Shown here one piece after another: positions 1 through 5,829 of a stretch of 8,077 nt of DNA. The notes beneath the pieces were generated by a model. The model did no database searches, was not told the DNA's origin, and saw only the letters and a list, made by a program, of their open reading frames with translations. The position numbers and the translations under genes are program-made. This stretch comes from Candidatus Eiseniibacteriota bacterium. GTDB lineage: Bacteria > Eisenbacteria > RBG-16-71-46. How positions within the stretch are numbered: the stretch's first letter is position 1; every line of letters starts with the position of its first letter. The stretch is taken from the NCBI GenBank assembly GCA_005893185.1, contig VBOS01000291.1, positions 1-8,077 of the forward strand. The letters run 5' to 3'.

Positions 1-2
1 TG

Positions 3-1259
3 ACGAGCGTTTACTGGGTCTCCCCGCAACCGTTCGTGTTCGCGCTCGCGCCGTCCAAGGCCGGCGTCCTCGCAGCCACCGGGAACCGGGCCGCGCTCTA
101 TCGGCTCGAGCGTCCGGGGGGCGCAACGCAGATTCTCGCTGCACCCCAGGGGCAGGTGACAGCCCTCGCCGTGGGGCGCGACGGTCGCGTGTTCGCCGCC
201 ACTTCCAACCCGGCCGCGCTGTGGCGCCTGGGGCCCGAGCGCGCCGAGCGGGGCGATTTGATCTCTCCCACGCTCGATGCGCGGCGCATCGCGCGCTTCG
301 GCCGCATACGCTGGCGGGGAGAGGGCGGCGGGCGTGTCGTGCTCGAGACGCGCAGCGGCAATACCGACCCGCCCGACACGACGTGGAGCCCATGGCGCGG
401 CGGACCGGTCCCGGCGGACGGCGCGCGCGTCCAGTCGCCTCCCGCACGCTACCTGCAGTGGAAGCTGGCATTGCAGGGTGGTCAACCGCGGATCGAATCG
501 GTGGAGGTGGCGTGGCGCGAGCAGAACCTGCCCCCGGTCGTGGAAGACCTGGTCGTGGCCCCGCAGGGCCAGGGCTTCCGCGAGGGGGAGATGACGCCCC
601 GCAGCGAGTCGGTGACCCAGAACCTGCCGGGAGGGCAGAAGGTGGAGTACTCGCTGCAGCAGGCCGCGAGCCCGCGGGCGCTGCGCGATCTCCCGATGTG
701 GGCGCGCGGCTTGCGCACGGTGCAGTGGCGCGCGTCGGATCCCAACGGAGACGCCCTGCGCTACGAGGTCCACGTGCGCCGGGTGGACGAGGGAGCGTGG
801 ATCAAGGTCGGAGATGACATCGAGTCCACATCGTTCAGCTGGGACACCGGAGCGCTCCCGGACGGCCGCTACCGGCTGCGCGTCACGGCTTCTGACGCGG
901 CCGGCAACCCGCTCGGCGAAGAGCGCACGACCGAGGCGTTCAGCGAGCCTTTCACCGTGGACAACACTCCGCCCCGGGTCACATCTTTCACCGCTCGCGG
1001 CGAGGCGGGAGCTGTGACGATCGACGGCCGAGCCGAGGACGACACGAGTCCGCTCTCGCGCATCGAGGTCGCGATCGATGACCAGGATTGGCGCACCGTG
1101 ACGCCGGAGGGCGGGCTCGCGGACGATCGCTCGCTGTCGTTCCGGGCGCGAGTGCCCAAGGTCGAATCGGGCGACCACACCGTGAGCGTGCGGGCGGTCG
1201 ACCTGTCGGGCAACACGGCCACGCGCGCGATCCGGGTCACGGTGCCCGCGGGGCGCTAG
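3..1259 (+). CDS. Exported beta-propeller / Ig-like multidomain protein, 5'-truncated
   Basis: The frame is open from the left edge, so the start lies outside the window; the visible 418 residues are the C-terminal part. Residues about 12-38 and 52-77 look like two propeller blades, each with a 'LAATGN' or 'FAATSN' turn followed by 'AALYRL' or 'AALWRL'. Residues about 80-172 form a probable beta-sandwich with 'SPTLDA' and a 'RYLQWKLAL' strand. From 'NLPPVV' (about 175) onward there are Ig/fibronectin-like modules, with 'SDPNGDALRYEV' near 246 and 'DNTPP' at about 320 opening the last module. This composition is typical of exported or cell-surface bacterial proteins, but the signal peptide would be upstream and cannot be seen. 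The ligand or role is unknown; no catalytic motif was recognised. The TAG stop at 1257 is followed 17 bases later by the next gene, so the two may be co-transcribed. The coding call is firm and the functional call is weak. Confidence 0.85.
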   Translation, partial: TSVYWVSPQPFVFALAPSKAGVLAATGNRAALYRLERPGGATQILAAPQGQVTALAVGRDGRVFAATSNPAALWRLGPERAERGDLISPTLDARRIARFGRIRWRGEGGGRVVLETRSGNTDPPDTTWSPWRGGPVPADGARVQSPPARYLQWKLALQGGQPRIESVEVAWREQNLPPVVEDLVVAPQGQGFREGEMTPRSESVTQNLPGGQKVEYSLQQAASPRALRDLPMWARGLRTVQWRASDPNGDALRYEVHVRRVDEGAWIKVGDDIESTSFSWDTGALPDGRYRLRVTASDAAGNPLGEERTTEAFSEPFTVDNTPPRVTSFTARGEAGAVTIDGRAEDDTSPLSRIEVAIDDQDWRTVTPEGGLADDRSLSFRARVPKVESGDHTVSVRAVDLSGNTATRAIRVTVPAGR

Positions 1260-1276
1260 GTTTTGCGGGTCGGGTC

Positions 1277-2608
1277 GTGGGGCGCGACCGACCTCCGTTC
1301 CGGCTGATCGAGGGCGGGGCGCGCAAAGCATCGATCGCCCCGGCGTTCGAGTTCGCGGCGCTCGGCGCGGGGCTCACGCTGGCCATGGCGCTGCTCGGCC
1401 GGCTGCCTTCGTGGTTCCACGATCTCGGCACGTTCCAAACGCTGTTCGCGCTGGCGTTCGTTTTCGTGGCCCTGGCGCTGCTGCGCATCCGGCGCTACCA
1501 AGACTTGCCGCACGTCGGCCTCGCGGTGTTGGCCGTGGCCGTGGCGGCGCGCCTCGTTCTGCTTCCTGCGGCCCCCTCGCTCTCGGGCGACCTCTACCGC
1601 TACGTGTGGGAGGGCCGCGTCCTCCTCCACGGCGGGAATCCCTACCGGCAGAGCCCGGACGACCCGCGACTCGCTTCGCTTCGCGATCGCGAGATCTACG
1701 CCAACGTCAACCACAAGAACCTGGCGACGATCTACCCGCCGCTCGCCGAGGCGGGCTTTGCGCTGGTGGCGCGCCTCTCGCCGACCGTGGCGGCGTTCAA
1801 GCTGTGGGTCGCGCTCCACGATCTGGCGCTTGTGCTCGTTCCGCTCTCGTGGTCGAAGCGGCGAGGCCTGAGCCCGGTGGCGGTGATCGCATACGCGTGG
1901 AACCCGCTGGTGCTGGTCGAGTATGCCGGCAGCGGCCACAACGATCCGGTGGCGCTGCTGTGGCTCGTGGTGGCGCTGGCGCTCGCGCGCGAGCGCCCGA
2001 TCGGATCGGCGCTGGCGCTGGTCGCGGGCTCGCTCACCAAGCTCGCCCCGCTCGTGGCGCTCCCGTTCCTGCTCCGTCGCTGGCCGTGGCGCGCTCGCGT
2101 GCCAGCGGTTCTCCTCCTCGCAGCTGGGCTCGGTGCGTTCCTGGCCCTGGCGCGCGGCCCGAACTCGGGGCTCAACGCCTTCTGGGAAGCGTGGCGCAAC
2201 AACGAGCTGGCATTCCACTATCTGGAGCGCGCGGTGGGCGGCTTCGCTACGGCTCGCGGTGCCGCGCTCGTCATGCTGGCAGCCGTGACGGCCTGGGCGC
2301 TCGTGAAGCGCCGGTCCGAGACCGATGCCACGCGTCTTGGGCTGCGCGCCTCTTTACTGCTCTCTCCTGTGCTCCATCCCTGGTATCTCGGCTGGGCCCT
2401 GGCCTTCGAGCCGCTCGGCCCCTCCGCTCCGTGGCTCCTGCTTTCGCTCACGGCGGTTCTCAATTACGGTGTGCTGTCCACGCCCGCGGAGGGGCGCGAC
2501 TTTCACCTGGCGCTCGCGTGGCGCTGGGTGGAGTACGGCGCGCCGCTGGCGCTCGCGATCGTGCTCGGAGTGCGCGCGCGCAGCCGCGCCGAGTCCGGGC
2601 GCACCTGA
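1277..2608 (+). CDS. GT-C family polytopic glycosyltransferase (polyprenol-P-mannose-dependent mannosyltransferase-like)
   Basis: A 443-residue, very hydrophobic protein with roughly 11-12 predicted membrane segments. After the first three segments comes 'SGDLYRYVWEGR' (Asp105 in the likely catalytic first external loop) followed by 'GGNPYR' (119-124). This is the signature I associate with MptA/MptB-like and GT87-like GT-C enzymes, which transfer a sugar from a polyprenyl-phosphate donor on the outer face of the cytoplasmic membrane. A second family-like motif is 'HPWYLGW' at 367-373, in a late loop. The donor and acceptor cannot be read from sequence; mannose is the family precedent only. 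GTG at 1277 is chosen because it is the first usable start after the preceding stop and keeps the first membrane segment. Its ribosome-binding site is weak. An in-frame ATG at 1385 would delete most of that segment. A strong stem-loop covers the stop codon. No dolichol/polyprenol-phosphate sugar synthase lies in the window. Confidence 0.85.
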   Translation: MGRDRPPFRLIEGGARKASIAPAFEFAALGAGLTLAMALLGRLPSWFHDLGTFQTLFALAFVFVALALLRIRRYQDLPHVGLAVLAVAVAARLVLLPAAPSLSGDLYRYVWEGRVLLHGGNPYRQSPDDPRLASLRDREIYANVNHKNLATIYPPLAEAGFALVARLSPTVAAFKLWVALHDLALVLVPLSWSKRRGLSPVAVIAYAWNPLVLVEYAGSGHNDPVALLWLVVALALARERPIGSALALVAGSLTKLAPLVALPFLLRRWPWRARVPAVLLLAAGLGAFLALARGPNSGLNAFWEAWRNNELAFHYLERAVGGFATARGAALVMLAAVTAWALVKRRSETDATRLGLRASLLLSPVLHPWYLGWALAFEPLGPSAPWLLLSLTAVLNYGVLSTPAEGRDFHLALAWRWVEYGAPLALAIVLGVRARSRAESGRT

Positions 2609-2618
2609 TGCGCCCGGA
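2594..2618 (+). other. Perfect 10-bp stem-loop spanning the glycosyltransferase stop codon
   Basis: Arms TCCGGGCGCA (2594-2603) and TGCGCCCGGA (2609-2618) are exact reverse complements around a CCTGA loop that holds most of the TGA stop (2606-2608). It is very GC-rich and should be stable in RNA. No T-run follows, so it is not a classical intrinsic terminator. It could be a weak or U-less terminator, an mRNA 3'-end protector, or a brake on readthrough into the peptidase gene. Confidence 0.6.
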
Positions 2619-2624
2619 AAGCGC

Positions 2625-2638
2625 GGCGGCGCGCCGCC
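2625..2638. repeat. 14-bp perfect GC palindrome upstream of the peptidase gene
   Basis: GGCGGCGCGCCGCC equals its own reverse complement. It lies 6 bases after the stop-codon hairpin and 3 bases before the Shine-Dalgarno stretch of the peptidase gene. As RNA it could only form a hairpin with a small loop. As DNA it could be a symmetric protein-binding site. In GC-rich DNA such a palindrome may also be chance. Confidence 0.35.
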
Positions 2639-2641
2639 ATC

Positions 2642-2649
2642 GAGAGGAG
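2642..2649 (+). promoter_or_regulatory. Strong ribosome-binding site fixing a TTG start
   Basis: GAGAGGAG ends 5 bases before TTG at 2655. It is the strongest Shine-Dalgarno match for this frame, and no ATG or GTG lies nearby in frame, so it sets the peptidase start at a TTG codon. Confidence 0.75.
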
Positions 2650-2654
2650 ATCGG

Positions 2655-4517
2655 TTGTTCCACGCCCTGCTGGAGTCGGTGCGCACCACGGTCTCGGGGG
2701 TGCGCACGCTCGAGACCGTGCGCGAGCTGACGCGTTTCCACCGCATCCAGGCGAGCCCGGGCTACGACGATGCCGCCGGCTGGATCGCCGGGCGGCTCGA
2801 TGCCATGGGGCTCAGGGTCGAGCGCGAGGACGTCGCGGGCGACGGGCGCACTCGCTGCTTGGGAAGCCTGATGCCGCAGGGCTGGGCGTGCTCGCGCGCG
2901 GTGGCGACGCTTGTGGGCGGCTCGAGTCGCGAGCGCATGTGCGACTACGAAGCGGAAAGGCTCTCGCTGGTCCAGCGCAGCGGCCCGGTGCGCGGGCGCT
3001 TCCCGATCGTGGCGCTCGAGGAAGATGCAGCAGTACCCGGGCGCGGTGGGAGCGTGCGCGGAGCGGTTGTGCTCACGCGCTCGGCGGTCCACGCCGCGCA
3101 CAGGCGCTGGGTCGTCGAAGGCGGGGCGGCCGGGCTCCTCTACGACGGGCGCCGGCTGGTGCCTCCGGTGCGCGATGCGTTCGACGACCCCGACGCACTG
3201 GCCTACGCGTCGTTTTGGTGGAACGAGACCGAGCCGCGCGGCTGGGGCTTCGTGATGAGCCCGCGCGCGGGCCTCGGGCTGCGCGAGCGCCTGCGCGCAG
3301 GCGAGCGCCTCGAGCTCGAGGCCGAGATTGAAGCGCGCGCCTTCGACACGAGGATCCCGTTGGTCTCGGCCGCGATCCCGGCCGCCGCGCCCGGGGCTTC
3401 CGGCTGCGAGGTCCTGGTGGTCTCCCACCTCTGCCATCCGCAGCCGAGCGCCAACGACAACGCATCGGGCGCGGCCGCGAACCTCGAAGCGGCCCGCGCG
3501 CTCGCCACGCTCGCCGCAGCCGGAGCCTGGAAGCCGGCCGCGCGCGCCGTGCGCTTCCTGTGGGTCCCCGAGCTCACGGGCACATGCGCGTGGCTCGCGC
3601 AGGACGCGCGGCGGGCCTCGAACCTGGCGGCGGCCCTCAATCTGGACATGGTGGGCGAGGACCAGGAGCGCTGCGGGAGCACGCTGCTGCTCGAGCGCCC
3701 GCCGTGCTTCCAGGGCTCGTTCGCCGAGGAGCTGCTGCTCCGCATCCGCCGCGCGGCCTTGGACTGGGTGCCGTCCTACTCGGGGCCGGGCCACTTCTCG
3801 ATGATGCGGATGGCGGAGGTGCCGTTCGCGGCGGGGAGCGACCACGCGGTGCTGGTGTCATGCGGCGTGCCGTGCCCGATGCTGATCCAGTGGCCGGACC
3901 GTTACTATCACTCGTCTCACGACACGCCCGACAAGTGCGACCCGCGCTCGCTCGCGCTCGCCGCCACATGCGCAGCGACCTATGCAGGATTCCTCGCCGC
4001 CGCCGGCGGGCGCGAGCTGGAGTGGCTGACCGAGGCGGTGGCGCGCGGTGGCCGCCGCCGCGCCCTCGAAGCGCTCGACGGCGTCGGCGATGCGCAAGTC
4101 TCAGCCGCTTCGGGCGCCTTCGAGGAGTTCGCGCGGCGGGAGGGCGCGTGCGTCCCGGAATGCGCCCTGCCCTCGCGGCCCGCGGCGGCGCAGCCCAGGC
4201 GGCCCCGGCGCGCGGCGGACGGATACCTCGAGTTCCTGTGGCATCTCCTGCCGGGCTTCGACCGGCTCACGCCCGAGGCGCGAGCCTTCTGGATCGGGGT
4301 GGAGGGCGCGATCCCCGGCGGCCGCACGACGCTCGAGCTGGCATGGGCAGCTTGCGACGGAACCCGCACGCTCGAGGAGATCGCGCACCTGGCGTGGCTC
4401 GAGAGCGGCGCGCGTGTGAGGCCCGAAGGCATGGGGGCCGAGCCCGGTCTGCGCGAGCTGTTCGAACACCTCGGAACCGCCGGGCTCGCGGCCTTGCGCC
4501 AGGAGGCGCCGGCGTGA
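2655..4517 (+). CDS. M28-type (DUF4910-like) zinc aminopeptidase with winged-helix-like C-terminus
   Basis: A 620-residue protein without signal peptide or membrane segment, so probably cytoplasmic. The order is an N-terminal helical part (1-70, 'ASPGYDDAAGWIAGRL', typical of M28 proteins), a PA-like insert (about 125-235, 'VRGAVVLTR', 'GAAGLLYDG'), the catalytic core (about 250-450), and a tail at about 520-615 that resembles a winged helix or PqqD-like fold ('CDGTRTLEEIAHLAWLESG'). Candidate metal ligands are His258 or His261 in 'SHLCHP', Asp268 in 'ANDNASG', Asp331 in 'NLDMVGED' and His419 in 'YYHSSHDTPD'. Glu306 in 'WVPELTG' is the likely general base. Classical M28 enzymes have two adjacent glutamates here; this one has Glu-Leu. 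'GSDH' near 394-397 and 'PMLIQWPD' match my memory of the DUF4910 group, whose substrates are mostly undefined. The TTG start at 2655 is set by a strong ribosome-binding site. The 3' end overlaps the PCC gene. Peptidase fold: confident; substrate: unknown. Confidence 0.88.
   Translation: MFHALLESVRTTVSGVRTLETVRELTRFHRIQASPGYDDAAGWIAGRLDAMGLRVEREDVAGDGRTRCLGSLMPQGWACSRAVATLVGGSSRERMCDYEAERLSLVQRSGPVRGRFPIVALEEDAAVPGRGGSVRGAVVLTRSAVHAAHRRWVVEGGAAGLLYDGRRLVPPVRDAFDDPDALAYASFWWNETEPRGWGFVMSPRAGLGLRERLRAGERLELEAEIEARAFDTRIPLVSAAIPAAAPGASGCEVLVVSHLCHPQPSANDNASGAAANLEAARALATLAAAGAWKPAARAVRFLWVPELTGTCAWLAQDARRASNLAAALNLDMVGEDQERCGSTLLLERPPCFQGSFAEELLLRIRRAALDWVPSYSGPGHFSMMRMAEVPFAAGSDHAVLVSCGVPCPMLIQWPDRYYHSSHDTPDKCDPRSLALAATCAATYAGFLAAAGGRELEWLTEAVARGGRRRALEALDGVGDAQVSAASGAFEEFARREGACVPECALPSRPAAAQPRRPRRAADGYLEFLWHLLPGFDRLTPEARAFWIGVEGAIPGGRTTLELAWAACDGTRTLEEIAHLAWLESGARVRPEGMGAEPGLRELFEHLGTAGLAALRQEAPA
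4501..4506 (+). promoter_or_regulatory. Consensus AGGAGG ribosome-binding site inside the peptidase gene
   Basis: AGGAGG lies within the last codons of the peptidase, 7 bases before GTG at 4514. It sets the start of the PCC-domain gene and supports translational coupling through the GTGA overlap. Confidence 0.85.
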
Positions 4518-4936
4518 AATTCCGGCGCACCCGCTACGGCTACGTCGTCCGGATCGACACCGGCGAGGAGATCATCGCCACCCTGCGCGACTTCGCCCGG
4601 GCCGAGGGGGTGCGCTCCGGCCAGATCAGCGGGCTCGGCGCGGTCGGAGAGACCGAGCTGGGATTCTTCGTGCGCGCGACCGGCCAGTACGTGACGCGCT
4701 CGTTCAGCGGCGAGCACGAGATCGGCTCCCTCACCGGCAACTTCAGCGATCTGGACGGCGAGCCGTTCCCCCACTGCCACGCCGTGATCGCGGGCGAGGA
4801 CTTCGCGGCCCACACCGGCCACCTGTTTCGCGGCGTCGTCACGGTGACGTGCGAGGTGCAGGTGATCACCGACCCGGACGCCATGCGTCGCGTGCGCCGC
4901 CCCGACCTCGGCTTCAACCCGCTCGAGCCCGCGTGA
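4514..4936 (+). CDS. Stand-alone PCC (PPC/DUF296) domain protein
   Basis: A 140-residue single-domain protein, the usual size for bacterial stand-alone PCC proteins. It shows the family pattern in order: 'YVVRIDTGEEI' near the N-terminus, 'GQISGLGAVGETELGFF' in the middle, 'HEIGSLTGNFSD', then 'PFPHCHAVI' and 'HTGHLF'. His87, His89 and His103 correspond to the family's conserved metal-site histidines. In plants this domain is attached to AT-hooks in DNA-binding proteins; no AT-hook is present here. The stand-alone bacterial forms are generally trimeric with no settled function; that is family knowledge, not visible in the sequence. The GTG start shares the GTGA overlap with the peptidase stop and has an AGGAGG site 7 bases upstream, so the two proteins are probably made together and may act on related substrates. 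It is the last gene of the co-directional run. Confidence 0.92.
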   Translation: MKFRRTRYGYVVRIDTGEEIIATLRDFARAEGVRSGQISGLGAVGETELGFFVRATGQYVTRSFSGEHEIGSLTGNFSDLDGEPFPHCHAVIAGEDFAAHTGHLFRGVVTVTCEVQVITDPDAMRRVRRPDLGFNPLEPA

Positions 4937-4992
4937 GCGGCCATCGGGCGCCGCACGGCCTCCTTGGCGCGCCGCGAGCCCGCTCCCGAGCA

Positions 4993-5001
4993 TGCTATAA
5001 T
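4993..5001 (+). promoter_or_regulatory. Candidate extended -10 promoter (TGCTATAAT)
   Basis: A perfect TATAAT at 4996-5001 preceded by TG at the extended -10 position, in the 99-base gap (4937-5035) between two convergent genes. No good -35 hexamer sits 16-18 bases upstream. Transcription from it would start near 5008 and run antisense to the 3' end of pgeF; no + strand gene follows until 5808. It could make an antisense or small RNA, or be chance. It stands out because AT-rich hexamers are scarce in this GC-rich DNA. Confidence 0.35.
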
Positions 5002-5035
5002 GCCGCCCCGTTTCATCGGGCGGGCGAGCCGCTCA

Positions 5036-5791
5036 TCACCCCCGCGACATCGCGGCCAACGCCCAGTGCCGCCCATAACGACTGCCGTCGCGGCGGTGAG
5101 AAAAGTACCAGCCCGGAGAGCAGCACGTGCATGCAGCGGTGTCGAAGATCGCCTCGGGAGGAACACCGGATTCCAGCAACTGCAGGCGAGCCGCCGCCGC
5201 CAGATCGAGACGATGACGATCCCCTGTCCGATGCCCGACGGAAGCCGGAAACCGGCCCGCCACCTCGGGTCCGACCTCGTAGCAGCACGGCCGGATGCAC
5301 GGACCGATGTGAGCCCGGACCTCGCGCGGCGTCGCCCCGGCGGCCGCGCAGACGGCGTTGAGCACGCGCCCGGGGAGTCCGGCCGCCGTGCCCCGCCAGC
5401 CACAGTGGGCAGCTGCCACGGTTCCGGGAGCCGTCAGGATGAGGGGGAGGCAGTCGGCAGTTGTGACGGTCAGCACCACCCCGGGTGCCCGGGTGAGAAG
5501 CGCGTCACAGTCCCGGGAATGCCCCGGACCGTCCACCGCCGCAACCTCGGCTCCGTGAACGAGCCCTGCTGTGGCGAGGCCGCCCGCCGCAAGCCCCAGC
5601 GCCGCGAGCGTCCGACGCTGGTTTTCATGCACGGCCGCTTCGCGGTCGCCGCTCGAGCCTCCGAGGTTGAGCGATGCGAACTCCCCCTCGCTCACGCCTC
5701 CGCGCCGGGTCGTGAAGGCCAGCGTGACCCCATCGGGCGGGGACTCCGGTCGCCAGCAGGGAACGGCCGCATCCGCCTCGAGACGCCACAT
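5036..5791 (-). CDS. pgeF: PgeF/YfiH family laccase-domain protein (peptidoglycan editing factor / purine nucleoside phosphorylase)
   Basis: A complete 251-residue member, the usual length for the family. Signature segments appear in order: 'TTRRGGVSEG' (27-36), 'SLNLG' (40-44), 'VHGAEV' (78-83), 'DALLT' (96-100), 'TTADCLPL' (110-117), 'AHCGWRGTAAG' (128-138), 'HIGPCIRPCCYEVG' and near the C-terminus 'CTCC' and 'SHRRDGS'. His79, Cys114 and His129 match the zinc-binding triad of E. coli YfiH. The family is described both as an enzyme acting on purine nucleosides and as a factor preventing misincorporation of L-Ser into peptidoglycan; which applies here cannot be read from sequence. It is probably cytoplasmic, with no signal peptide. 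The ATG is the only start after an in-frame TAG four codons upstream. No Shine-Dalgarno is visible, and a candidate promoter puts transcription start almost at the ATG. It converges on the PCC gene and diverges from the isomerase gene. Confidence 0.95.
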   Translation of the reverse strand: MWRLEADAAVPCWRPESPPDGVTLAFTTRRGGVSEGEFASLNLGGSSGDREAAVHENQRRTLAALGLAAGGLATAGLVHGAEVAAVDGPGHSRDCDALLTRAPGVVLTVTTADCLPLILTAPGTVAAAHCGWRGTAAGLPGRVLNAVCAAAGATPREVRAHIGPCIRPCCYEVGPEVAGRFPASVGHRTGDRHRLDLAAAARLQLLESGVPPEAIFDTAACTCCSPGWYFSHRRDGSRYGRHWALAAMSRG

Positions 5792-5795
5792 GGTC

Positions 5796-5799
5796 GAGG
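5796..5799 (+). promoter_or_regulatory. Ribosome-binding site of the isomerase gene
   Basis: GAGG sits 8 bases before the ATG at 5808 and between the two divergent start codons. An in-frame TAG directly precedes that ATG, ruling out an earlier start. No convincing sigma-70-type promoter for this gene was found upstream; one would have to lie in the 5' part of pgeF. Confidence 0.55.
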
Positions 5800-5800
5800 C

Positions 5801-5829
5801 ACGCTAGATGTCCGAGCGTAATTTTTCAA
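5801..5829 (-). promoter_or_regulatory. Candidate pgeF promoter giving a near-leaderless transcript
   Basis: Read on the - strand, TTGAAA (5824-5829, five of six matches to TTGACA) and TAGCGT (5801-5806, three of six to TATAAT) are separated by 17 bases. Transcription would begin about 2-3 bases before the pgeF ATG, which would explain the missing ribosome-binding site. Much of the element lies in the first codons of the isomerase gene. The -10 match is poor, so this is tentative. Confidence 0.35.

Noticed and set aside
1256..2218. - strand frame of 320 codons opposite the glycosyltransferase
   Set aside because: Extremely Arg/Glu/Gln/His-rich, which is what antisense of a Leu/Ala/Val-rich membrane protein yields. 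Not a gene.
2608..2730. ATG overlapping the glycosyltransferase stop (TGATG), opening a 40-codon frame out of phase with the peptidase
   Set aside because: The product is Arg/Cys/Ser-rich with shadow-like composition, has no good ribosome-binding site and overlaps the peptidase start. It is most likely chance.
2460..3845. Long - strand frame (461 codons) opposite the peptidase
   Set aside because: His/Arg/Ala-rich shadow of the peptidase gene with no domain signature.
5007..5020. CCCG-TTTCAT-CGGG stem-loop as a terminator for pgeF
   Set aside because: The stem is only 4 bp with mismatched flanks and there is no T-run on either strand. Too weak to call.
4964..5360. + strand frames opposite pgeF that might follow the TATAAT box
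   Set aside because: Their products are Arg/Pro/Ala-rich shadow sequence of pgeF. No ribosome-binding site matches, so they are not called as genes.
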